Assembly: GCA_013824385.1 (NCBI GenBank)
Contig: PNNU01000092.1
Coordinates: 1 to 9,754 of the forward strand
DNA: 9,754 nt
From: Anaerolinea sp.
GTDB lineage: Bacteria > Chloroflexota > Anaerolineae > Anaerolineales > Anaerolineaceae
Direction: 5' to 3'
Positions 1 to 4,411 of this stretch are shown here, piece by piece; within the stretch, counting starts at the first letter, position 1; the number at the start of each line of letters is the position of its first letter. The position numbers and the translations under genes were made by a program. The notes below the pieces were generated by a model. That model was not told where the DNA came from. It searched no databases and saw nothing but the letters and a program-made list of their open reading frames with translations.

Positions 1-4
1 TACA

Positions 5-160
5 TCAAGGAATAATTTTTGCGTTGGCACGTTCTGGATCTTGCTGCTACATCTTCCCGATGGTCTTCGGGAATGCAAGTGTTGCTAACCATTCTAGCAT
101 GGTAAGGGTGATATGCGGTCGCCCGCCTAATGGATTTTTCCCAATATTAGCGACGATCCA
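5..160 (-). pseudogene. Possible decayed coding remnant at window edge
   Basis: Just downstream of the membrane-protein gene, one minus-strand frame reads protein-like from about 160 leftwards (it includes NPLGGRPHITLTMLEWLATL). An in-frame TAG follows at 47-49. The same frame then continues (QQDPERANAKIIP) to a TGA at 5-7. There is no convincing ribosome binding site, and I do not recognise the family. It could be the broken end of a gene or of an insertion-sequence open frame, or chance. Nothing else supportable is seen in bases 1-179. Confidence 0.18.
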
Positions 161-179
161 TCATTTTGATAAATGAAAA

Positions 180-734
180 TTAATCAACCACAAAAACCGG
201 TCTTCTAACCGCAAACCCAAGAATTAATTTCACCATAAACAATGGGGCTAACACATAAAGGAATGGGAAGGAGAGCGGAAACAACAATGCAGAGCAAACG
301 CCCATCCCAACCAGCGCAGCGGCAGTGGTCTGCTGCAGCTCTCGATCTTTGATCAGGTTGACTCCAAACGCGGACCCCAGCGTATAGGCCATCACAAAAA
401 GTAAAAACCAGACGGAGTACGGAAAAACCAGCATCAGTAGAAGCGGATGAACCACATGCATCGCTAGAAATATCGGCCTCAGTGACACTTTCTTTTGATA
501 ATACTGATTGGTTGAAGAAGTGTGGTTCGCCGCAGCCCCGCCACCGATATCCAGAAACAGAACCGCCGTCAGAATCACCTTCCAGACTGGCAGCCCTAAC
601 GGGATGATCTGCCAAAGCGTAATTCCACCAACCACCAACGCTGTCAAATAAACCAATACCAGACTTGTAAGACTTGCTTTTTCTCCGTGCAGTTCATGCA
701 GTGCTTTGGGAATAATAATCTCTCCATTGAGCAT
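180..734 (-). CDS. Small polytopic membrane protein of unknown function
   Basis: An 184-residue protein with a short soluble N-terminus and about five or six hydrophobic segments, near residues 22-42, 48-66, 87-104, 107-125, 137-153 and 155-176, so it is almost certainly in the cytoplasmic membrane. Between the second and third segments lies a polar loop, DIGGGAAANHTSSTNQYYQ (residues 62-80), whose glycines, Asn, Ser and Thr look like a conserved signature. I do not know the family. The ATG at 734 is well supported: the upstream minus strand carries GAGGTGAGG a few bases before it. It starts 35 nt after the stop of the flavin-binding protein gene on the same strand, so the two probably share an mRNA. 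The short basic/acidic stretch KDRELQQ (129-135) would be a loop. Function cannot be assigned. Confidence 0.8.
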   Translation of the reverse strand: MLNGEIIIPKALHELHGEKASLTSLVLVYLTALVVGGITLWQIIPLGLPVWKVILTAVLFLDIGGGAAANHTSSTNQYYQKKVSLRPIFLAMHVVHPLLLMLVFPYSVWFLLFVMAYTLGSAFGVNLIKDRELQQTTAAALVGMGVCSALLFPLSFPFLYVLAPLFMVKLILGFAVRRPVFVVD

Positions 735-769
735 ATTTCCTCACCTCAAAGTTCAGTTATTCATAAGGT

Positions 770-1252
770 CTACTTTTCAATCAGTTCGATTGCCGCTTTA
801 CCTGTCATGTGCTCAATGGCAACTTCCACCACACACACAATTTTCAAGTCATGTTCGATTTCAACCTGCCCTTCGCGGATGAAATCCGGCGAATATTTCT
901 TAACCAGGTATTCAAGAGCAGCTCTTTTATCATTTTCGTCTGTCAGAATTCTTGCTTTACCAAAGACGATCACGCTCTTGTAATGCGTGGTGAAGGTTTT
1001 CTGAATAACATCATCCGATTTGATCACGCAAACCGACACCTTGTTGTTTCTCTTAATACCGTCAATTTTGTGTCCTTCAGCGGCGCAGTGGAAAAACAAC
1101 TTTCCGTCTTGATAGACATAACTCAAAGGCACCGTGTAGGGGTAATCATCGTCCCCCGCAACGGCTAAAACCCCCGAGGTGCAGGTCTTTAAGATTTCGA
1201 TCGATTCGGATTCATACAAAAGTTGATTTTTCCGTCTCATGGGTCTGAACAT
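770..1252 (-). CDS. Pyridoxamine 5'-phosphate oxidase-like FMN-binding protein (NimA-like)
   Basis: A 160-residue single-domain protein of the split-barrel flavin-binding superfamily, closest in look to the NimA/5-nitroimidazole-resistance branch. The family N-terminal pattern MRRK is at residues 5-8. The core follows as GVLAVAGDDDYPYTVPLSYV (27-46), then KLFFHCAAEGHKIDGIKRN (51-69), then a strand with VIVFGKARIL (94-103) and a helix DKRAALEYLVKKYSP. Length is normal for the group. Known members bind FMN or haem in the cytoplasm and reduce or shield small molecules; the substrate here cannot be read from sequence. The ATG at 1252 is preceded by GGAG with about five bases of spacing, which favours it over the internal Met5. 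It is probably the first gene of a unit with the downstream membrane protein. A hairpin repeat lies only 20 bases upstream of the start. Resistance to nitro drugs should not be assumed. Confidence 0.85.
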   Translation of the reverse strand: MFRPMRRKNQLLYESESIEILKTCTSGVLAVAGDDDYPYTVPLSYVYQDGKLFFHCAAEGHKIDGIKRNNKVSVCVIKSDDVIQKTFTTHYKSVIVFGKARILTDENDKRAALEYLVKKYSPDFIREGQVEIEHDLKIVCVVEVAIEHMTGKAAIELIEK

Positions 1253-1272
1253 TTTTTCTCCATAAAATTATT

Positions 1273-1309
1273 GTAGGGTGCATCCCCCGATAAAACCGGG
1301 GGATGCACC
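1273..1309 (+). repeat. GTAG-headed REP-like hairpin
   Basis: GTAG (1273-1276) is followed at once by GGTGCATCCCCCG (1277-1289), a short loop (1290-1296), and the perfect complement CGGGGGATGCACC (1297-1309), giving a 13-bp stem. A GTAG tetranucleotide directly abutting a hairpin is the known layout of REP elements recognised by RAYT (TnpA-REP) transposases. No RAYT gene is in the window. It lies in the presumed 5' leader of the flavin-binding protein gene. Confidence 0.7.
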
Positions 1310-1324
1310 ATTGATCAACATGAT

Positions 1325-1352
1325 CTTATACGATAATCCGACATGGGATCAA
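1325..1352 (-). promoter_or_regulatory. Candidate sigma70-type promoter for the flavin-binding/membrane gene pair
   Basis: Read on the minus strand, TTGATC (1352-1347) and TATAAG (1330-1325) are separated by 16 bp. Transcription would begin near 1318 and give a leader of about 66 nt that contains the 13-bp hairpin. The -10 matches consensus at five of six bases and the -35 at four. Chance matches are common in AT-rich DNA, so this is tentative. Confidence 0.35.
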
Positions 1353-1373
1353 TTCTATATCAAATCCTATTTA

Positions 1374-1390
1374 GTGCGTCCGAGACGCAC
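1374..1390. repeat. GTGCGTC/GACGCAC palindromic repeat, copy 1
   Basis: GTGCGTC (1374-1380), a CGA spacer, then GACGCAC (1384-1390) make a perfect 7-bp stem. Copy 2 at 2994-3010 shares the core and the flanking TATTT on its left, so these are two copies of one small element rather than independent hairpins. The tetranucleotide before the stem here is TTTA, so it may be a degenerate REP. The rest of the gap 1391-1520 shows no further structure that I can support. Confidence 0.6.
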
Positions 1391-1520
1391 AAGCTGCCCA
1401 AATTGTTCACCTCACTCAAATGGCAGAGGTTAATGCACCTTGTACATAAGTCGAATAGGTTCTTACGAGAAAATGTTCAAAACTACTAAGCTCTCGCTTC
1501 AAACGATACAATAATTTGAT

Positions 1521-2018
1521 TTATTTAAATATTTTGAAAATGGTCTTCCAACAGAACTTTTTTTCATGACTTGTTGATGTTTTTTCTGGATACCACCAAT
1601 CTTTTTTTTCATAAGAATATTCTTTCCCATAATCATCAATAATAAAAATTTTACATGTATATGGGGATGCTTGGAATTCCGACCTTTTAGGTTCCCCTAT
1701 GTTGGTCTGTTTCACAACAATAGATAATTCAGCTTTTTTTACAAAGGAAATATTTGATTGCGAACGGTTTACAAAATCTTTGAAATTGTTTATGTACCAC
1801 TTAATAGATTCTTTTACTGGATTGGTTAATAAGGGTGATTCTTGAAATATTCCGTTCAGAATATCTACTTTAATTTCTGTTGCCCCAGTAAACCATGAAG
1901 TATGTACAATGTGTCCCATGACATAATCATTATCACGATAATTCATTAGGCTTGTAAAAGATTCAACAAAATTATGTGCGACACCCTTCAAAGCTTTATG
2001 ACTTAATTTAAGACCCAT
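1521..2018 (-). CDS. Conserved-looking hypothetical protein, AT-rich island
   Basis: A 165-residue soluble protein with no signal peptide or membrane segment. The first half is helical, with the segment HNFVESFTSLMNYRDNDYVM (residues 15-34). A central region IKWYINNFKDFV (72-83) follows. The C-terminal half looks like beta strands (AELSIVVKQ, TCKIFIIDDYGKEYSY) and ends in a lysine- and tryptophan-rich tail (KKDWWYPEK, then KKFCWKTIFKIFK). I recall similar unannotated proteins but no function. The ATG at 2018 has AAGGA eight bases upstream. The gene is far richer in A and T than the flanking metabolic genes, which suggests horizontal acquisition. It is separated from the SUKH gene by about 270 nt, so they are not tightly co-transcribed. 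An immunity or accessory role is possible from the company it keeps, but there is no direct evidence. Confidence 0.65.
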   Translation of the reverse strand: MGLKLSHKALKGVAHNFVESFTSLMNYRDNDYVMGHIVHTSWFTGATEIKVDILNGIFQESPLLTNPVKESIKWYINNFKDFVNRSQSNISFVKKAELSIVVKQTNIGEPKRSEFQASPYTCKIFIIDDYGKEYSYEKKDWWYPEKTSTSHEKKFCWKTIFKIFK

Positions 2019-2055
2019 TTCTCATTTCCTTATTTTCACAATTTTCTTAGTCAAC

Positions 2056-2088
2056 CTCGCCCTCACCCCGCCCCTCCCGCGGACAATC
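2056..2088. other. GC-rich patch inside AT-rich island
   Basis: A C-rich stretch (CGCCCTCACCCCGCCCCTCC and neighbours) stands out sharply from its AT-rich surroundings in the 2019-2291 gap. It resembles the GC-rich part of common intergenic repeat elements but has no clear hairpin partner here. It may be the scar of a repeat insertion. Function is unknown. Confidence 0.25.
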
Positions 2089-2166
2089 GTTACCTGATTG
2101 GGACAACCTTCTTTGTGAGCAGAAATCAATTTGACGCTTTATTCCAATAAAAGAGCTATAACAACA

Positions 2167-2262
2167 TCATGAACGCCCATTTTTTTCTTTTATTAAGCCT
2201 TCTGCTCTAATAAGAGATTCTTCTTTTCCACCATAATCATTATCAGCAAAAAAAATGACCAC
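2167..2262 (-). pseudogene. Short open frame, possible gene remnant
   Basis: A minus-strand frame of 31 codons begins at GTG 2262 and includes VVIFFADNDYGGKEESLIRA. It ends with TGA at 2167-2169. It has protein-like composition but no recognisable family and no clear ribosome binding site. It sits between the SUKH gene and the 165-residue gene on the same strand, where a small third gene or a decayed one would fit. An eight-base A/T run at 2248-2255 is a likely frameshift site if this was once longer. Confidence 0.2.
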
Positions 2263-2291
2263 TTATTTTCTTTAATCAGTATTTCAACTAG

Positions 2292-2849
2292 TCACCCTTT
2301 TTGAGAATCCTCTGAGTTTTCAATTCTACTTATTGAACTCTCTGGTGACTTGGGAAATGCATCTCCATAACCAACAAAACCTGTCTGAAGATAAAACAAA
2401 TCCTCTCCATTGTGTAATGCGTGATCAAGAAACTCAGTAAAAGATTTGGCGATAATTTTACTGTCTCCCGGTTGGGCAAAAGATTCATGAAAGCAGTCAA
2501 TGAAATTGCATTCATCCGCTTCAATTGACAATATATCAATTCCTACATAATTACCATCCATTACATCACAAATAGTTAACCAAGTTGCAGGTCCATATTC
2601 ATCCTTATCTATTCCGTAGATATCAATCCGTGTTGAGTGAATTTCAGTTATGGGTACAATCCGATATGTTGAACTAAATTGATTATCGAAAAGGCACACA
2701 CTTTTGAACTTTTTATAGAACAATTTCAAATCTGTGGGTAATTGGTACCCAATTTGTTTTTCAAAATGGTCTATTTCTGATTCATCATGACATGGTTCTG
2801 AATTATGTAATGATTCAATTTCCTGAAATAATATTTCAAGACTCCCCAT
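2292..2849 (-). CDS. SUKH (SMI1/KNR4) family protein
   Basis: A 185-residue soluble, acidic protein. Counting from the chosen start, the SMI1/KNR4 signature runs through EIDHFEKQIGYQLPTDLKLF (about 25-44), which is the typical acidic helix, IGY-LP and F-K helix. It continues with YRIVPITEI, then TWLTICDVMDGNYVGID, where the 'W-xI-x-D-x-x-G-xx-xx-D' strand pair is characteristic, and the closing helix SFTEFLDHAL. SUKH proteins in bacteria are commonly immunity proteins for secreted or contact-dependent nuclease toxins, though some have other roles. I chose ATG 2849 rather than the upstream GTG 2858 because GGAGAG (2863-2858) overlaps that GTG and stands eight bases before the ATG. No toxin gene is next to it. 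It is AT-rich like its two neighbours, which fits an acquired accessory island. Confidence 0.82.
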   Translation of the reverse strand: MGSLEILFQEIESLHNSEPCHDESEIDHFEKQIGYQLPTDLKLFYKKFKSVCLFDNQFSSTYRIVPITEIHSTRIDIYGIDKDEYGPATWLTICDVMDGNYVGIDILSIEADECNFIDCFHESFAQPGDSKIIAKSFTEFLDHALHNGEDLFYLQTGFVGYGDAFPKSPESSISRIENSEDSQKG

Positions 2850-2993
2850 AATAATCACTCTCCAATATGCATATAAAACATAATTATTTCAGAGTTGCCC
2901 ACACTTGTTCCATCTTTAAAAACACTAAAACTCAATTACATTTTTTTACAGCGATAACTCGGCATAATAATATTGTGTGGAGAATTTTATTTG

Positions 2994-3010
2994 GTGCGTT
3001 GGGGACGCAC
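2994..3010. repeat. GTGCGT/ACGCAC palindromic repeat, copy 2
   Basis: GTGCGT (2994-2999), five bases TGGGG, then ACGCAC (3005-3010). This is the counterpart of 1374-1390; both are preceded by TATTT and followed by an A-C or A-A pair. It ends one base before the stop codon of the 157-residue gene (3012-3014), so it forms the 3' end of that transcript and could act as an RNA-stabilising or terminator-like hairpin. Confidence 0.6.
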
Positions 3011-3011
3011 A

Positions 3012-3485
3012 CTACGAACTATAATCTAGACAATTTAGAACTGCTGTATCAATTTTTCCCAAACCCAAATTGACAAGTTCATCTGCAAAAAAATCAACTT
3101 GAGATGGTTCAAATAATAATTCAAAATAAGCTTCCCCAAGCGCAGATTCCCTCTGAATCCAACTATCTTCTCGGATTTTAATTTGCGCTGTTGTGTGTCC
3201 AGCTTTATCAATACAACCAAAGATAATTCTAAGGTATGCATGGTTGAACTTTATGTGACGTTGAAGCTGTTTATCTTTTTCAGTAACACCTAATTCAATA
3301 ATAAACTGACTTCGAATATCTTTTGGAAAACCCTTCAGGTTTTCTCCCAAAGTAATTAACTTTTCACCATCAGATTCGATATATATCTTAGTTGCTCCAG
3401 AATACTTGCCATTCGAAGCTTCAATAAATAACTCTAATAGATCTTCGTCTTTGTAAATACGCTGAAATGAAAGATATGATTTCAT
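3012..3485 (-). CDS. Hypothetical soluble protein, AT-rich island
   Basis: A 157-residue soluble protein, predicted mixed alpha/beta. Strands alternate with phrases such as GKYSGATKIYIES (27-39), LGENLKGFPKDIRSQF (46-61), YLRIIFGCIDKAGHTTAQIK (84-103) and AYFELLFEPSQVDFFADELV (118-137). The order, a strand pair with SGAT, a 'GFP' turn, a 'D-xAGH' turn and a late FEPS-xV-xF helix, recalls a widespread family of small unannotated proteins often found near toxin-immunity genes, but I cannot name it. The ATG at 3485 has only a weak GGA upstream. It is on the same strand as the SUKH gene, about 160 nt upstream of it in transcription order. Its stop abuts palindrome copy 2. It is AT-rich relative to the flanking genes. 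An immunity role is a guess from context only. Confidence 0.68.
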   Translation of the reverse strand: MKSYLSFQRIYKDEDLLELFIEASNGKYSGATKIYIESDGEKLITLGENLKGFPKDIRSQFIIELGVTEKDKQLQRHIKFNHAYLRIIFGCIDKAGHTTAQIKIREDSWIQRESALGEAYFELLFEPSQVDFFADELVNLGLGKIDTAVLNCLDYSS

Positions 3486-3560
3486 AAATTTTTTTCCAAA
3501 TGACTTTTTGTTATTTAAGCATAATTATTGAAATCAATAATGGAAACTTCAAAAAAGTTT

Positions 3561-3620
3561 TTACAAATAAGTAATCGCTCCCCAGATAACTTCATTATAT
3601 ATCGAATTGAATAAATACAT
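3561..3620 (-). CDS. Candidate micro-ORF (19 aa) with strong ribosome binding site, or gene remnant
   Basis: ATG at 3620 starts MYLFNSIYNEVIWGAITYL and ends at TAA 3561-3563. GGAGAAGGG ends three bases before the ATG, a strong match to a ribosome binding site. The frame stays open upstream to about 3660. A neighbouring minus-strand frame further upstream (about 3661-3746, ending RTDDEGRDGIEILEQ then TAA) joins it by a one-base shift. So this may equally be the broken C-terminus of a decayed gene rather than a real small peptide. Confidence 0.2.
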   Translation of the reverse strand: MYLFNSIYNEVIWGAITYL

Positions 3621-3660
3621 TTGCCCTTCTCCAACAATTTTCCCTATTGACAAATTAGAA

Positions 3661-3746
3661 TTATTGTTCTAATATTTCAATTCCATCTCTCCCCTCATCG
3701 TCAGTTCTTTCACAACTTAACAGCTTGTTAATTAACGCCGAGTCGT
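3661..3746 (-). pseudogene. Possible remnant of a minus-strand gene
   Basis: A minus-strand frame reads NDSALINKLLSCERTDDEG and continues to EILEQ before TAA at 3661-3663. It has no start codon or ribosome binding site and is bounded upstream by a stop. With the adjoining +1 frame at 3561-3660 it would make about 63 residues of plausible protein. No family is recognised. Confidence 0.18.
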
Positions 3747-3768
3747 TTTAGTCGTCGCGATTTATGAG

Positions 3769-3790
3769 CACCCGAGCAAAGCGAGAGGTG
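3769..3790 (+). repeat. Hairpin with CGAG/CGAG tandem G-A mismatch, copy 1
   Basis: CACC-CGAGC-AAA-GCGAG-A-GGTG. The bases G3776-C3777 pair with G3781-C3782. G3774-A3775 face G3783-A3784 as a tandem G-A mismatch flanked by C3773-G3785. CACC (3769-3772) pairs with GGTG (3787-3790). Copies 2 and 3 (4056-4074 and 4136-4165) keep this plan with different inner stems. Confidence 0.5.
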
Positions 3791-3800
3791 AGCGAAGGGT

Positions 3801-3820
3801 AATTGTTTTGAATTGTTTTG
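3801..3820. repeat. Two tandem copies of AATTGTTTTG
   Basis: The decamer AATTGTTTTG occurs at 3801-3810 and again at 3811-3820 with no spacer. It lies just 3' of the chimeric open frame on the minus strand. It is too short to assign a role; replication slippage is the simplest origin. Confidence 0.6.
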
Positions 3821-3824
3821 AATT

Positions 3825-3950
3825 TCACGTAAAGAAAACAATTACTTTTACGCCGCCTTCCTCCAAAATCTCTTCCGCTTTCGACCATTCGGGCGCGTTG
3901 CCCGTCTCGTAAAACCGACTTGGGGGCGCGTAGCAACGCGCCCTTACCAT
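3825..3950 (-). pseudogene. Short open frame fused to a REP-like hairpin, possible gene fragment
   Basis: A 41-codon minus-strand frame starts at ATG 3950 and stops at TGA 3825-3827. Its first eight or nine codons are the hairpin repeat itself (MVRARCYAP). The rest reads like a real C-terminus: PSRFYETGNAPEWSK, then an acidic helix AEEILEEGG and a strand VKVIVFFT. The GC content is higher than the AT-rich DNA around it. There is no clear ribosome binding site. The most likely explanation is the tail of a truncated gene cut by a repeat; the family is not recognised. A longer overlapping frame at 3748-3936 has no such character. Confidence 0.28.
3924..3947 (-). repeat. GTAA-headed REP-like hairpin
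   Basis: On the minus strand, GTAA (3947-3944) abuts GGGCGCGT, a TGCT loop and ACGCGCCC (plus coordinates 3924-3943), a perfect 8-bp stem. The layout matches the GTAG-headed elements at 1273-1309 and 4263-4286, with the last base of the head changed. Confidence 0.6.
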
Positions 3951-4055
3951 GGCCAATTAGGTTCGTTTAATTCGAATTGATTTTTATTGTTTTTTATTAA
4001 AACGAATCTTTGCTCCGCGGTTTATGCGCACCACCTGTCCCCAGTATTTTCGGGG

Positions 4056-4074
4056 CGAGCCACGAAGTGGCGAG
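4056..4074 (+). repeat. Hairpin with CGAG/CGAG tandem G-A mismatch, copy 2
   Basis: C-GA-GCCAC-GAA-GTGGC-GA-G. A perfect 5-bp stem GCCAC/GTGGC is closed by a GAA triloop. It is flanked by the same tandem G-A mismatch and C-G pair as at 3769-3790. The inner stem differs from copies 1 and 3, with paired changes. Confidence 0.5.
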
Positions 4075-4135
4075 TGGCGTCGGTTCTCGGCTCACGGTTT
4101 GACGGTTCTCTATTCTCCACTCCTTAAACCATGCT

Positions 4136-4165
4136 CACCCGAGCCGCAAAACGGCGAGAGAGGTT
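4136..4165 (+). repeat. Hairpin with CGAG/CGAG tandem G-A mismatch, copy 3
   Basis: CACC then C-GA-GCCG-CAAAA-CGGC-GA-G, with GGTT a few bases later. The inner stem is GCCG/CGGC (4143-4146 with 4152-4155). The G-A tandem is 4141-4142 against 4156-4157. The outer CACC (4136-4139) resembles copy 1. Confidence 0.45.
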
Positions 4166-4262
4166 CCATTTTTTCTGAAACAAAAACGAATCAACAAAAA
4201 TATTTTAGTGTATTTAGAAATTTTCGCATGTTTCGTGGTTAAAGGTTTTAAGATTTCCTTGC

Positions 4263-4286
4263 GGGCGACCAACCGGTCGCCCCTAC
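4263..4286 (-). repeat. GTAG-headed REP-like hairpin, inverted
   Basis: On the minus strand, GTAG (4286-4283) abuts GGGCGACC, a GGTT loop and GGTCGCCC (plus 4263-4282), a perfect 8-bp stem. It is in the opposite orientation to the element at 1273-1309, so the two bracket the AT-rich island. The whole gene-free stretch 3486-4324 is occupied by these repeats, AT-rich spacer and the remnants listed separately. Confidence 0.65.
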
Positions 4287-4305
4287 CAACTCCTCACTAA
4301 TCACT

Positions 4306-4320
4306 GCGCGCGAAGCGCGC
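4306..4320 (+). repeat. GCGCGC-GAA-GCGCGC hairpin beside the promoter
   Basis: A perfect 6-bp stem with a GAA triloop; its core GCGAAGC is known as an unusually stable DNA mini-hairpin. It ends four bases before the -35 box at 4325. In RNA it would be followed by CTCTTT, so it could weakly stop upstream transcription, or it could act as a structured DNA site at the promoter. Confidence 0.55.
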
Positions 4321-4324
4321 CTCT

Positions 4325-4353
4325 TTGACGCCCCCCTTGGACTGCGCTATACT
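4325..4353 (+). promoter_or_regulatory. Sigma70-like promoter of the aldehyde dehydrogenase operon
   Basis: TTGACG (4325-4330), 17 bp, TATACT (4348-4353). Spacing is ideal and each box differs from consensus at one base. The start of transcription would be near 4360, giving a leader of about 50 nt before ATG 4412. It also explains why a TTG at 4325 is not a translation start. Confidence 0.75.
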
Positions 4354-4411
4354 AGATCATGAGCCTTTCGATAAGGCGTTAATCAAAACTTACCCCGGAG
4401 GATTCGCAAAT

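Noticed and set aside
205..615. 136-aa minus-strand open frame inside the membrane-protein gene
   Set aside because: Out-of-frame shadow of the membrane-protein gene, with no family character, while the other frame has regular hydrophobic segments and a good ribosome binding site.
3748..3936. 62-aa minus-strand open frame
   Set aside because: It overlaps hairpin repeats, is rich in Arg and Gly as expected from the wrong frame of GC-rich repeats, and lacks a ribosome binding site.
4024..4242. 72-aa plus-strand open frame
   Set aside because: It is translated mainly from two hairpin repeats and AT-rich spacer; no protein-like pattern or ribosome binding site.
3486..4324. CRISPR array in the repeat-rich gap
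   Set aside because: The repeats are short hairpins of differing sequence and irregular spacing; there is no regular repeat-spacer pattern and no cas gene.
4325..4411. N-terminal extension of the aldehyde dehydrogenase from TTG 4325
   Set aside because: That TTG is part of the -35 box; ATG 4412 has GGAGG upstream and gives the family length.
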